From positions 62,001 through 126,000 of the forward strand of contig NZ_AMRK01000006.1 of NCBI RefSeq assembly GCF_000299875.1: a stretch of 64,000 nucleotides of DNA. Direction: 5' to 3'. Shown here piece by piece: positions 35,783-45,408 of this stretch (the first letter of the stretch is position 1; every line of letters starts with the position of its first letter). Below the pieces are notes generated by a model. The model was given only the letters and a program-made list of their open reading frames with translations, did no database searches and had not been told where the DNA came from. The translations under genes and the position numbers were made by a program. Source of the stretch: Celeribacter baekdonensis B30 (GTDB taxonomy: Bacteria; Pseudomonadota; Alphaproteobacteria; Rhodobacterales; Rhodobacteraceae).

Positions 35783-36610
35783 CTAGCTGGCTTTTCGGCG
35801 TGTTTCTTTGGTTTGCCACGCCGGATCAATCGTGGCCGCGCCGAAGTAGTGGCCCTGCATGCAATCGATCCCGATTGAACTCAAGTATTGGGCATCTGCT
35901 TCGGTTTCGACAAATTCGGCCACCGTATACATGTCAAAATGTTTGGCGACAGAGACCAGTGCCTGCGTCAGCACTTGGTTGTCGGGATTTGTTGCGATGC
36001 CACGGATAAAGCTGCCATCAATTTTCACAATGTCGAAATAGAATTCTTTGAGATAGCGGAAGGCGGTATAGCCCGCGCCAAAATCATCAAGAGCAAAGGA
36101 AATGCCCATAGATTGTAGCTCTTTCATGAAGACAGACACAAGATCAGGCATCACCATGGCGGAGCTCTCAGTGATCTCCAAAATAAGACGTTCGGCGACG
36201 GTTGCGTTTTTGGCCAAACCAATGTGAAGCGTTTCTTTCCAGCGTGGATAGCCAATGGAGCGCGCCGACATGTTGATCGCAAGGCGCAATGTCGGGTGTT
36301 TGTTGAGGGCGGTGAGCCCAAGTTCAAGTGCGAGACAGTCGAGTTGGCGACCGGTTTCAGTGGTCTCGGCAACGTCAATAAACTCGCGCGCGGGAATCAC
36401 CCGTCCGGTTTGATCCAAAACCCGAATGAGGCCTTCGAAAAAGGCGGGACGGTCCGGGCGCAACGTTTGGACAATAGGTTGATATGCAAGCATCACCTGT
36501 TTTTTCCGCAGGGCCGAATGCACCATATCCATTGTGTTTTGATCGCGCTCTGCGACCGCAGCCGACAGTGGGCTACCCAAATCATCGTGGCCATAGAAAG
36601 AGGTATTCAT
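35783..36610 (-). CDS. EAL-domain protein, probable c-di-GMP phosphodiesterase
   Basis: The 275-aa protein is a single EAL domain after a short N-terminal part. The motifs needed for activity are present: FFEGLIRV (EGL replacing EAL), NMSARS, EITESS, FALDDFGAGYTAFRYL, DIVKIDGSFI, AEFVETEAD and MQGHYFG, so it is probably an active phosphodiesterase. No sensor domain is attached. The ATG at 36610 has AAGGTGACGGG upstream. It is divergent from a PAS protein at 36954, which could supply the sensory input. Confidence 0.85.
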   Translation of the reverse strand: MNTSFYGHDDLGSPLSAAVAERDQNTMDMVHSALRKKQVMLAYQPIVQTLRPDRPAFFEGLIRVLDQTGRVIPAREFIDVAETTETGRQLDCLALELGLTALNKHPTLRLAINMSARSIGYPRWKETLHIGLAKNATVAERLILEITESSAMVMPDLVSVFMKELQSMGISFALDDFGAGYTAFRYLKEFYFDIVKIDGSFIRGIATNPDNQVLTQALVSVAKHFDMYTVAEFVETEADAQYLSSIGIDCMQGHYFGAATIDPAWQTKETRRKAS

Positions 36611-36953
36611 CCCGTCACCTTGCCTTAAAGCATCCGCATTGTGAGACCGACTTTGAAAGACTTGGGATAACGGTGGGTAAACTTTCAAATTTGTTTGAGA
36701 TTTTAGAGAAGTTTTAAACAATGTCATAAAGCATTGATGCGATTTGAAAATTTAAGGGAAAACGTGAAATTGATCGAAAATTCGGAGTATTTAAATCGAA
36801 TTTTTCTTTCTAAAAGGGCGCAGGTTTTGCGGGCCAAGGCAAAAACTGCCGTTGCAAAAATTGAATGGCAAAACAGGATCGATTTGAAATGGCTTAACCA
36901 TATTGAAAGTAACCTTTGCTCAACTGCGATCAAATCAGACAATTGGGCACAAC
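36611..36953. other. 343-base AT-rich divergent intergenic region
   Basis: Separates the divergent EAL and PAS genes and is clearly richer in A and T than the rest of the window. It must hold both promoters. Short open frames on both strands run through it, but none has a ribosome site or family resemblance. No hairpin or repeat stands out. Confidence 0.6.
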
Positions 36954-38231
36954 ATGTCATTTCAAAACTCTGCAACAGCCTTTTCCTCAAGCCGTGAAGA
37001 GGCGCCGTTCTCAATCGACGAACTGTTCTTTTCACGGACAGATGAGCGCGGTGTGATCGCGGCCGGGAACGAAGTTTTTCGCCGAATTTCCGAATATTCC
37101 TGGCAAGAACTTGTTGGTGCCCCTCATAAGATCATTCGACACCCCGATATGCCGAAAGGGGTTTTTTATATTCTGTGGGAGCGGCTCAAAAAAGGGCTAG
37201 CCACGGGCGCTTATGTGAAAAACCGTGCGAAAGATGGTCGGTACTATTGGGTCTATGCGGTTATTTCGCCGATTGAGGGCGGCTATGTTTCCGTGCGGAT
37301 GAAACCCTCTTCGAAAGTCTTTTCTCAGGCTCAGGTCGCGTATGCGGAGGCTCTAAAATTAGAGGCAAATGAAGGGCTTACTCCCGAAGAAAGTGCTGCG
37401 AAAATTCGTGAAGTTTTGCGAGATCTCGGGTTCCCAACCTATGCGGCGTTCAGTTCGTTTGCGATTGCACAAGAGATGACGGCCCGTGACACCGCGCTCG
37501 CCCGGGTCGAAGACGGGCGTTTACGCAGTATGAAAGAGCTTTTGCCCAGGCTGCATGACCTTGAATCAGAGCAACAGAACCTGTTCACGGCCTTCGCCAA
37601 AATTCGTGGGATTCCCTCAAATATGCGCATTGTTGCATCGCGGTTGGAGCCTGCGGGAGGGCCGATTTCTGCAATCTCCCAAAATTATAGATTGATGTCG
37701 GACGAAGTGACCAACCATCTTGGAGGGTTCAGGGTCGAAAACGGCGCCCGAAGTATGACCGAATCGGTTCTGTCGCGAGTGCACCACGGTATTTTCATGA
37801 TGGCCGCGGCACGGCTACAACGTGAAGTGAAAATGGTTGCGCTAGAGGCTTTCTTGACAGCGAAAGAAGGGGATAATTTCAAGTATGAGGTGGAGGTTCT
37901 CACCACCTTACTCGACACCTACTCCATTGATTCTGGAGCAGTTTTGGTATCCGTCTTTAACGATGTGACCGCGCTCACGCGCTCGGCAAAGGATCTGCGT
38001 CAACTTGTGACGGGGCTTGATTCCATCCGGGTGTTGTGCCGCGTCGAAGCTGGGCGTCTTGGGGCGAATTCGGTATCGCTCATGCCTGTCATTGATCAAC
38101 TCGATAAATTCCATATCGAAATTGATGCGACTTTGGAGCGGATCATGCATCTCTCGGAACGGGTGAAAACATTGGTTGAGGCGGCCATGCCGCGCACCGC
38201 TAATGGATCACTACACTATCATCATTCGTGA
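36954..38231 (+). CDS. PAS-domain (Aer-type) sensor protein
   Basis: The 425-aa soluble protein starts with an Aer-like PAS domain (about 22-125): TDERGVIAAGNEVFRRIS, GAPHKIIRHPDMPKGVFYIL and AKDGRYYWVYAVISPIEGG. These blocks resemble FAD-binding PAS domains of aerotaxis receptors. The long helical C-terminal part lacks the conserved hairpin tip of methyl-accepting receptors, so its output is unknown. Start is uncertain (ATG 36954 or TTG 36903). Composition is AT-richer than neighbours. It overlaps the convergent TlpA gene by 32 bases. Confidence 0.8.
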   Translation: MSFQNSATAFSSSREEAPFSIDELFFSRTDERGVIAAGNEVFRRISEYSWQELVGAPHKIIRHPDMPKGVFYILWERLKKGLATGAYVKNRAKDGRYYWVYAVISPIEGGYVSVRMKPSSKVFSQAQVAYAEALKLEANEGLTPEESAAKIREVLRDLGFPTYAAFSSFAIAQEMTARDTALARVEDGRLRSMKELLPRLHDLESEQQNLFTAFAKIRGIPSNMRIVASRLEPAGGPISAISQNYRLMSDEVTNHLGGFRVENGARSMTESVLSRVHHGIFMMAAARLQREVKMVALEAFLTAKEGDNFKYEVEVLTTLLDTYSIDSGAVLVSVFNDVTALTRSAKDLRQLVTGLDSIRVLCRVEAGRLGANSVSLMPVIDQLDKFHIEIDATLERIMHLSERVKTLVEAAMPRTANGSLHYHHS

Positions 38232-38796
38232 GGCCGTATTCATTCAACAGTTCGGTCACAATTGCTTGGGCTGAGGGCGAGAACCAGTCCGCATCTCCGG
38301 TCATACGTGCGATTTCCTGGCCTTGTGGAGAAATCAAGATCGACACAGGGAGGCCAAGCACCCCCATATCACGCGCCATTGCGCCTTTTGGGTCAAGTCG
38401 TGCCGTCAGCTCTTTGATCTGAGCGGTTTCAAAGAATTTTTCGATCGCGGGTGTGGGGTTGTGTCCGGTCGCAATGGGCAGAACCGCAAACCCTTTGCCG
38501 TCAAACTCAGCGGAGAGCGCATCAAGCGCCGGCATTTCTTTGCGACACGGCGCACACCACGTGGCCCAGAAATTGAGAAGGACAAGTTTGCCCGCATGGT
38601 CCGCAAGCGTTTCCTCAGCACCATCCATCGTCGTGAACGGCAGCGCACTCACTTCTTTGGGTTCAGTGTGAAATCCCAGTTTTTGCAGGCTGTCCTCGCG
38701 CAAATCCATCACGCTTTGCATATCCTGTGCGGCAGCAGGAATTGCACCAAGGCTCAGGGCCGTATAAAGGGTGGCGGCAATCAGATTTTTCAACAT
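38200..38796 (-). CDS. TlpA-family exported thioredoxin-like reductase
   Basis: The 198-aa product has a Sec signal peptide (cleavage probably after PAAAQ, near residue 24) and a thioredoxin domain with the redox motif [14 protein letters not shown] (about 75-88) and the cis-Pro region [10 protein letters not shown] (about 146-155). It is the TlpA/ResE type, active in the periplasm in reducing cytochrome c or oxidase assembly thiols. The start is 12 bases from the divergent argH start. The DsbD-like protein at 17210-18046 could be an electron donor, by inference. Confidence 0.88.
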   Translation of the reverse strand: MLKNLIAATLYTALSLGAIPAAAQDMQSVMDLREDSLQKLGFHTEPKEVSALPFTTMDGAEETLADHAGKLVLLNFWATWCAPCRKEMPALDALSAEFDGKGFAVLPIATGHNPTPAIEKFFETAQIKELTARLDPKGAMARDMGVLGLPVSILISPQGQEIARMTGDADWFSPSAQAIVTELLNEYGLTNDDSVVIH

Positions 38797-38808
38797 GCGG
38801 GTGTGTCC

Positions 38809-40200
38809 ATGACCGATAAGAAATCAAACGCGATGTGGGGCGGGCGTTTCGCCGCCGGACCTGACGCGATTATGGAAGCGATCAATGCGTCCATTGGTTT
38901 CGACAAACGACTGGCCTCCCAAGATATCGCGGGTTCGCGCGCCCATGCTTTGATGCTTGCGCAACAGGGCATTATTACCGATAGCGATGCGCAGGCCATT
39001 CGGGAAGGCCTTCTCACGGTATTGTCAGAAATTGAAGCCGGTGAGTTCGTCTATTCCACAGCGCTTGAAGACATTCACATGAATGTCGAATCCCGGCTCA
39101 AAGAGATCATCGGCGAACCGGCTGGGCGGTTGCACACGGCGCGTTCGCGCAACGATCAGGTCGCCACCGATTTCAAACTTTGGACCCGCGATCAAATGGA
39201 TGCAGCGGTTTCTGGCCTTGAGGCCTTGATCCGCGCGTTGATGGCGCAGGCCGAAAAGGGCGCTGATTGGGTCATGCCCGGCTTCACCCATTTGCAAACT
39301 GCGCAGCCGGTGACCTGGGGCCACCACATGATGGCCTATGTCGAAATGTTTGGCCGCGATATGTCTCGCTTCAAAGACGCACGCACCCGGATGAACGAAA
39401 GCCCGCTGGGCTCAGCGGCTCTGGCAGGCACGGGTTTCCCGATTGATCGCCATATGACCGCTGAGGCGCTGGGCTTTGACCGTCCGACCGCCAACTCTTT
39501 GGATGCCGTGGCCGATCGTGACTTCGGTCTCGAATTTTTGAGCTGCGCGTCCATCACCGCCATGCACCTGTCGCGTTTTGCCGAAGAGTTGGTGATCTGG
39601 TCCTCGGCGCAGTTCCGCTTTGTCGCGCTTTCGGACCGGTTCTCCACCGGCTCTTCGATCATGCCGCAAAAGAAAAACCCCGACGCCGCCGAATTGATCC
39701 GCGCCAAGGTGGGGCGGATTTTTGGCGCAAATGTCGCGTTGATGATGGTGATGAAAGGCCTGCCTCTGGCCTATTCCAAAGACATGCAAGAAGACAAAGA
39801 ACAGGTCTTCGACGCCGCCGACAACCTTATGCTGGCCCTCGCCGCGATGACCGGGATGGTATCGGATATGAACGCCAACACCGACAATCTGCGCGCTGCC
39901 GCCGCCTCTGGGTTCTCCACTGCGACCGATCTTGCCGATTGGTTGGTGCGCGAAGCGGGCCTGCCGTTCCGCGACGCACATCATGTCACCGGCGCATTGG
40001 TGGCGATGGCTGAGAAAAAGGGCTGCGATTTGCCTGATCTGAGCCTGGAGGAGATGACATCCGTTCACGAAGCGATCACTGAAGGCGTCTATGATGTCTT
40101 AACGGTTGAAAATTCGGTCGCGTCTCGCACAAGCTACGGAGGCACGGCGCCCTCTCAGGTCCGTGCACAAATTGCGCGTTGGAAAGAGGTGCTCGGATGA
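38809..40200 (+). CDS. argH: Argininosuccinate lyase
   Basis: Cleaves argininosuccinate to arginine and fumarate. The 463-aa product has [11 protein letters not shown] near the start, [10 protein letters not shown] (about 86-95), [13 protein letters not shown] near 112, [16 protein letters not shown] (about 157-172) and the fumarase-superfamily signature [20 protein letters not shown] (about 281-300). Length is normal. I chose the ATG at 38809 ([12 protein letters not shown]); the frame open upstream is a shadow of tlpA. The stop overlaps the next gene's ATG. Confidence 0.96.
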   Translation: MTDKKSNAMWGGRFAAGPDAIMEAINASIGFDKRLASQDIAGSRAHALMLAQQGIITDSDAQAIREGLLTVLSEIEAGEFVYSTALEDIHMNVESRLKEIIGEPAGRLHTARSRNDQVATDFKLWTRDQMDAAVSGLEALIRALMAQAEKGADWVMPGFTHLQTAQPVTWGHHMMAYVEMFGRDMSRFKDARTRMNESPLGSAALAGTGFPIDRHMTAEALGFDRPTANSLDAVADRDFGLEFLSCASITAMHLSRFAEELVIWSSAQFRFVALSDRFSTGSSIMPQKKNPDAAELIRAKVGRIFGANVALMMVMKGLPLAYSKDMQEDKEQVFDAADNLMLALAAMTGMVSDMNANTDNLRAAAASGFSTATDLADWLVREAGLPFRDAHHVTGALVAMAEKKGCDLPDLSLEEMTSVHEAITEGVYDVLTVENSVASRTSYGGTAPSQVRAQIARWKEVLG

Positions 40201-40361
40201 TCCGTTTTATATGTGCTGTGGCGATGATCGGCCTTGTAGGCTGTGGCGTGGATGGCGACCCTGTCAAGCCTGAGGTGGGCGTGTCGACCACCGTGGGCGT
40301 GAATTCCAAACGCGGAAGTTACACCGACACGTCGGTTAACATTCATATTCCGCTGAACTGA
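40197..40361 (+). CDS. Small lipoprotein between argH and lysA
   Basis: The 54-aa product has a lipoprotein signal with lipobox LVGC (Cys at residue 16) and a short mature tail rich in Val, Thr and Gly ending in IHIPLN. The ATG overlaps the argH stop codon (ATGA), so translation is coupled to argH. I recognise the type (short entericidin-like or unnamed Roseobacter lipoprotein) but no function. Confidence 0.75.
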   Translation: MIRFICAVAMIGLVGCGVDGDPVKPEVGVSTTVGVNSKRGSYTDTSVNIHIPLN

Positions 40362-40398
40362 CCGAGGGCCCTTGGGCCCGGCATCTGAAAGACCCTAC

Positions 40399-41664
40399 AT
40401 GGATCATTTCCTTTACAGAGACGGTGTTTTATACGCCGAAGACGTGCCCGTGTCTGACATTGCGGCACAGGTTGGCACGCCGTTTTATGTCTATTCCACC
40501 GCCACATTGACACGCCATTTTAAGCTGTTCGACGAGGCCTTGGGCGGGATGGATCATCTGGTCTGTTTCGCGATGAAATCGAACTCGAACCTTGCCGTGC
40601 TCAAGCTTATGGGTGAGTTGGGCGCGGGGATCGACGTGGTGTCGATCGGGGAGTACCTCAAGGCCAAGGCGGCGGGCCTGCCGGGGGATCGGATCGTGTT
40701 TTCCGGCGTGGGCAAAACCCGCGATGAAATGCGTCAGGCGCTGATCGGTGGCATTCGTCAGTTTAACGTCGAAAGCGAACCCGAGCTTGAGGCGCTCAAT
40801 GAGGTGGCGATGTCTTTGGGCGTCAAAGCCCCGATTGCCTTGCGGGTGAACCCGGATGTGGATGCCAAAACCCATGCGAAAATCGCCACCGGGAAATCCG
40901 AAAACAAATTCGGCATTCCGATTGCCACCTGCCGCGATGTCTATGCGCGTGCGGGACAAATGGACGGCATCGATGTGGTTGGCATCGACGTTCATATCGG
41001 CTCGCAGTTGACCGAGCTTGCGCCGTTTGAATTGGCCTTCACCAAGGTGGCGGAATTGACCGAAGCCCTGCGCGCCGATGGTCACACCATCCGCCGACTT
41101 GATCTTGGCGGTGGATTGGGCATTCCTTATGAGCGCTCAAATGAGGCCCCGCCGCTGCCAGTAGAATATGGCGACGTGATCCGCAAAACCGTCGGCCATC
41201 TGGGCTGTGAGATCGAGATCGAGCCGGGGCGGCTGATTTCCGGCAATGCCGGGATTTTGGTGTCTTCGCTGATCTATCTCAAACATGGCGAAGGCCGCGA
41301 TTTTCTCATCCTCGATGCGGCGATGAACGATCTCGTGCGACCGTCGATGTATGACGCTCATCACGACATCATTCCGGTGATCGAACCCGATGCAGGTGTG
41401 GAACAATTGCCCTATGACATCGTTGGCCCGGTTTGCGAAACCGGCGATACCTTTGCCAAGGCCCGCAACATGCCGCTTTTGGCGGAGGGCGATTTGGTCG
41501 CGTTCCGTTCGGCGGGTGCTTACGGCGCGGTGATGGCGTCGGAATATAATTCCCGCCCGCTCATCCCCGAGGTTTTGGTGAAAGACGATCAATTCGCTGT
41601 CATCCGCCCGCGTCCGAGCTTTGAAGAGATGATAAATCGCGATACCATTCCCCAATGGCTTTGA
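40399..41664 (+). CDS. lysA: Diaminopimelate decarboxylase
   Basis: PLP enzyme (alanine-racemase fold) that makes lysine from meso-diaminopimelate. The 421-aa product has the PLP-lysine region VCFAMKSNSNLAVLKLMGEL (about 55-74), IDVHIGSQLTEL near 195, LDLGGGLGIPYE (about 234-245), EPGRLISGNAGILV (about 275-288) and the CETGDTFA motif near 350. The ATG at 40399 (MDHFLYRDG) fits the family. It follows argH and the small lipoprotein on the same strand. Confidence 0.95.
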   Translation: MDHFLYRDGVLYAEDVPVSDIAAQVGTPFYVYSTATLTRHFKLFDEALGGMDHLVCFAMKSNSNLAVLKLMGELGAGIDVVSIGEYLKAKAAGLPGDRIVFSGVGKTRDEMRQALIGGIRQFNVESEPELEALNEVAMSLGVKAPIALRVNPDVDAKTHAKIATGKSENKFGIPIATCRDVYARAGQMDGIDVVGIDVHIGSQLTELAPFELAFTKVAELTEALRADGHTIRRLDLGGGLGIPYERSNEAPPLPVEYGDVIRKTVGHLGCEIEIEPGRLISGNAGILVSSLIYLKHGEGRDFLILDAAMNDLVRPSMYDAHHDIIPVIEPDAGVEQLPYDIVGPVCETGDTFAKARNMPLLAEGDLVAFRSAGAYGAVMASEYNSRPLIPEVLVKDDQFAVIRPRPSFEEMINRDTIPQWL

Positions 41665-41712
41665 CATCCGCGCGATCCGGCGCGGTAAAATGGGCTGGAT
41701 CGGGCAAACGTC

Positions 41713-44259
41713 ATGGGATTTGACCAAGAAAAACGAACCCTCAACCTGAACGGGCCTTTGGCGCGGAGGGTGCGTTTTGCTTTGACTGCCACGGCTGTCG
41801 GGCTTTGGTTTGAGCGTATCGGGCAGGCCTTTTGGCCATTTTTCTCAGTTCTCGTGGGGTTCTGTGGCTTTGCGCTTTTAGGGCTGCATGATCTGTTTAC
41901 GCCTTTGGCGCGAACGCTTGTTTTGGCCGGGGCCGCTTTGGGCGTTGTTGCCAGTTTCGGCGTGGGCCTTTGGCAGTTCCGCCGCCCGCCGCCGCATGCG
42001 GCTTTGGCGCGGGTGGATGCGACCTTGCCGGGGCAGCCGTTGCAAGCGCTCACCGATACGCCCCTGATCGGCGGGGACGATCCAGCATCAAACAGCCTTT
42101 GGACGGCCCACCGCGCGCGTATGCTGACGCGTCTCAAAGATATACGCGCAATCGGCCCAACCCTGCGTCTGTCTGCCGCAGACCCCTATGCTTTGCGTTT
42201 GATGGCGCTCACGGCCCTTGGCATGGGTGGCCTGTTTGGCTCGCTTGAACAGGCCCGCACGACCACGGATTTGGGCACATCCGGGTCGAACATTGCCGCT
42301 GGGCCAAATTGGGAGGGCTGGGTGCAACCGCCAGCCTATTCGGGCAAGCCGACGCTCTATCTGGAGGATTTGAAAGACCGGTTTGACGTGCCGAAAGGCT
42401 CCAATGTGACCGTGCGCTTTTATGGCGAGGACGGGGTTTTGACACTGTCCGAAACCGTGTCCGGCGAACCGCTCTCGGGCACAAGTGCCGCGCCGGATTT
42501 TGCCGTGCGTCAACCGGGCGAGATCGAGATTGACGGTCCAACGGGGCGTTTGTGGGATGTGGCGCTACAGCCCGACGCGGCGCCCACGGTCGAGTTGATC
42601 GGCCCGATGACCCGCGCTCCTTCGGGTGAAACCCGGCAAAATTTCCGCCTCACCGATGATTTCGGCGTGGCGCGCGCGGTGTTGACGATCACCCGCGACC
42701 CGGAGGCGGTGGAAAAACGCTATGGCTATGTGCTGTCGCCTGATGCGCGCCCGGCGCTTGAGGTTACTGTGCCGCTGCCGCAGATCGGGGATCGGCGCGA
42801 GATCGAGGGCATGATCGGCGAAAATCTGGCCCAACATCCGTTTGCGGGTCTGCCGGTTCAAATCTCTCTCACCGCGTGGGATGAGGCCGGGCAGGCCAGC
42901 GACGAGGCGATTGGCGAGGCCATTCTGCCGACTCGTCGGTTCTTTGATCCGCTGGCCGCGGCTTTGATTGATGTCCGTCAAGAGTTGCTGTGGAACCGCG
43001 AAAATGCCGCGCGCGCCGCCCAAGTGATCCGCGCGGTCACGGTTGATCCGACGCAACTGTTTGATGATATGCGCCATTATTTCCGCCTGCGCGAAGTGGT
43101 CGGTGTGATCGAGGGGCGCGAGAGCACTCTGACGGATGCGCAGCTTGGTGAGGTGACGGACGCGCTTTGGGAGATCGCGCTTTTGCTCGAAGATGGACAG
43201 TTGAAAGACGCGCTTGAGCGGCTGCATCGGGCCCAAGAGCGGCTGAGCCAAGCCATGCGGGACGGGGCAACGCCGGAGGAAATCCAAAAGCTGATGCAAG
43301 AGCTGCGCGAGGCGACCCGCGATTATATGCAGCAATTGGCTGAGCAGCAGGGTGAGCAAGGTGATGGCACCGACATGCCCGATCAAGGTCAGCAAGACGG
43401 CCAGCAGATCACCGGCGATCAGTTGCAACAATTGATGGACCGCATTCAGGAATTGATGGAGCAGGGCCGGATGGCCGAGGCGCAGCAGCTTTTGGACATG
43501 CTGGCCGAAATGCTTGAAAACATGCGTGTGACGCAAAGCGAGGGGCAGGGCCAAGGCGGCGAGAGCATGCAAGGCTTGCAAGACATGCTGCGCGACCAAC
43601 AACAGCTCAACGATGATACGTTTTCTGACCTGCAAGAGCAGTTTGGCGGCGGTCAGCCGCGGAGCGAACAAGGGGATCAGGGCGAAGGCACACAAGAGGG
43701 CCAGCAACCCCAAGCAGGCGAAGGACAGGACGGTAAAGGGCAGGGCGCGGAGCCGAATGGTCAATCCTTGGCCGAACGCCAACAAGCGCTACGCGATCAA
43801 CTGGCGCGCCAACGCCAGTCGATGAATGGTGCGGGCGGTGGCGACGAAGAGGGGCTTGGCGGGGCTTTGGATCGGGCGGATCGGGCGATGGATGAGGCCG
43901 AAGAGGCACTTGGCCAAAACGATTTGTCCGGCGCGCTCGACAGTCAGGCCGAGGCGATGGAAGCCCTGCGCGACGGGATGCGCCAGCTTGGCGAACAACA
44001 GGCGCAATCGCAGCAGGAGCAGGAGGGCCAGCAGGGCGAAGCAGGCGGGCAATCCGGCAGTGATCCAATGCGGCGTGATCCGCTTGGGCGCGCGGCCGGG
44101 GACACGGGGCAGTTTGGCTCAGATGAGCCGCTTTACGAGGGCGAGGACGTCTATCGCCGAGCAGAAGAACTCACCGATGAAATCCGCCGCCGCTCGGCCG
44201 AACAAGATCGCCCAGAAGACGAACGCAACTATTTAAACCGTCTTTTGGACCGGTTTTAA
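41713..44259 (+). CDS. TIGR02302 (DUF4175) family membrane protein
   Basis: The 848-aa product has two N-terminal membrane helices (about 40-90) and a further one near 160, a beta-rich soluble region (about 200-410), then a long helical C-terminal half. The C-terminal half is strongly Gln/Glu/Gly-rich low complexity between about residues 540 and 790. This layout matches the alphaproteobacterial TIGR02302/DUF4175 family of unknown function. It may act at the envelope. It is followed, convergently, by the zinc-ribbon gene. Confidence 0.85.
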   Translation: MGFDQEKRTLNLNGPLARRVRFALTATAVGLWFERIGQAFWPFFSVLVGFCGFALLGLHDLFTPLARTLVLAGAALGVVASFGVGLWQFRRPPPHAALARVDATLPGQPLQALTDTPLIGGDDPASNSLWTAHRARMLTRLKDIRAIGPTLRLSAADPYALRLMALTALGMGGLFGSLEQARTTTDLGTSGSNIAAGPNWEGWVQPPAYSGKPTLYLEDLKDRFDVPKGSNVTVRFYGEDGVLTLSETVSGEPLSGTSAAPDFAVRQPGEIEIDGPTGRLWDVALQPDAAPTVELIGPMTRAPSGETRQNFRLTDDFGVARAVLTITRDPEAVEKRYGYVLSPDARPALEVTVPLPQIGDRREIEGMIGENLAQHPFAGLPVQISLTAWDEAGQASDEAIGEAILPTRRFFDPLAAALIDVRQELLWNRENAARAAQVIRAVTVDPTQLFDDMRHYFRLREVVGVIEGRESTLTDAQLGEVTDALWEIALLLEDGQLKDALERLHRAQERLSQAMRDGATPEEIQKLMQELREATRDYMQQLAEQQGEQGDGTDMPDQGQQDGQQITGDQLQQLMDRIQELMEQGRMAEAQQLLDMLAEMLENMRVTQSEGQGQGGESMQGLQDMLRDQQQLNDDTFSDLQEQFGGGQPRSEQGDQGEGTQEGQQPQAGEGQDGKGQGAEPNGQSLAERQQALRDQLARQRQSMNGAGGGDEEGLGGALDRADRAMDEAEEALGQNDLSGALDSQAEAMEALRDGMRQLGEQQAQSQQEQEGQQGEAGGQSGSDPMRRDPLGRAAGDTGQFGSDEPLYEGEDVYRRAEELTDEIRRRSAEQDRPEDERNYLNRLLDRF

Positions 44260-44280
44260 ATGCGAGAGTGTTGATCTCGA

Positions 44281-45252
44281 TTAGCTGTTGAGCTGGCTCA
44301 AAAGCGCGTTGAGGCGCGCACTTGCCGCCGACATGGCGCGGTCAAGCCAGGCGCGGAACCCATTTGCCACGGTCACATAGGCCTCCATCACACCCCCAAG
44401 CGCGGGGACCTTTTGCGCGATCAGTGGCGCAAAGAGATACAGCCCGACCAAGATCACGGTGAGAAGCACCAAAAGCCCAAAGCCCGTGCGGAAACTGGAG
44501 CGTTCTGCGCGGGCGCGGCGGGTGTCTTCGTCGGGCACTGTGCCGTCTTCGTCTCGGTCCGATGAGGCGCTGAGGGTGGAGTTGATTTCTTCGATGTCAG
44601 GCAACAGATCACGGCGTTTGCCGGTGACCGCGGCGGCACTCCCGGCAATGATCCCCGAATCCGCCGGATCAAGCCCGCGCAACCGGGCCATGCGGTCGCG
44701 AAGGCTCTTTTTGGCGGCGTCTTGGGATGGCTCTTCCAGTCCCAAATCGGGTTGGGATTCAAGCGGATCACTTTCCGGGCGACGCATGGTTTGGTCAAAT
44801 TCGACCTCGGCGCGCAGGATGTCGCGCACGCTGTCTTTAAGCACAGAACTCCGCCGGGCCTCGTCGATTGGAGTGGCTTCATCTTCCAGAGCTGTGTCGT
44901 CCGCGCCATCGTCGATGTCCGGCTCAGGTTCCGCCTCCGCTTCGGGTGTGACCTCTGGCGCAGGAGTGGTTTTTGATTCTGGTGTTGGTTCTGCCTCGAC
45001 TTCGGGCTCAGGCTCCGCGTCAAAATTGGGCACCTCGGCGGCGGCTGGTGCTGGGGCGTCAAAACCGGGTTGCTCTGGTGCCTCTTCAGGATGCTCGTAG
45101 CCCAGCTCTTCGGCCAGTTCCTTGTCCTGATGCGCGGGCTGTTGAAACCAAGTGTGACCACAGTTTGAGCATTGAACATCCCGCCCCGTGTCGGGAATGA
45201 CACGTGCGTCAACTTCGTATTGCGCTCCGCAATTGGGACAAATAAGCCGCAT
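44281..45252 (-). CDS. Zinc-ribbon domain membrane protein
   Basis: The 323-aa product starts with an MJ0042-type zinc ribbon (RLICPNCGAQYEV and VQCSNCGHTW; two CxxC pairs within residues 5-36). A long acidic Glu/Pro-rich linker follows (about 50-145), then a basic helical region and one membrane helix near 260-280. The ATG at 45252 is clear because the zinc ribbon starts at once. It is divergent from ftsE, an arrangement common in Rhodobacteraceae. Function unknown. Confidence 0.85.
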   Translation of the reverse strand: MRLICPNCGAQYEVDARVIPDTGRDVQCSNCGHTWFQQPAHQDKELAEELGYEHPEEAPEQPGFDAPAPAAAEVPNFDAEPEPEVEAEPTPESKTTPAPEVTPEAEAEPEPDIDDGADDTALEDEATPIDEARRSSVLKDSVRDILRAEVEFDQTMRRPESDPLESQPDLGLEEPSQDAAKKSLRDRMARLRGLDPADSGIIAGSAAAVTGKRRDLLPDIEEINSTLSASSDRDEDGTVPDEDTRRARAERSSFRTGFGLLVLLTVILVGLYLFAPLIAQKVPALGGVMEAYVTVANGFRAWLDRAMSAASARLNALLSQLNS

Positions 45253-45408
45253 TTTTTCCCCTGCCACAGCAAAATCCGTGCTTAGCACGTTTAGTTTGAC
45301 GGAATTGTTAACGTCCCAAGCCAGATTGTCCATGTTTTTGCGACAGTTGCATTGAAAGCTTTTGACCAGTGAGGCAAAACTGTCGCGACAGAGAACAGGG
45401 GTTTGGGT

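Noticed and set aside
36734-36997. 87-codon plus-strand frame upstream of the PAS gene
   Set aside because: It overlaps the PAS gene start in another frame, lies in AT-rich DNA and resembles no family.
42565-43785. Leu/His-rich minus-strand frame of 406 codons
   Set aside because: It is the complement of the Gln/Glu-rich half of the TIGR02302 gene; the odd composition follows from that.
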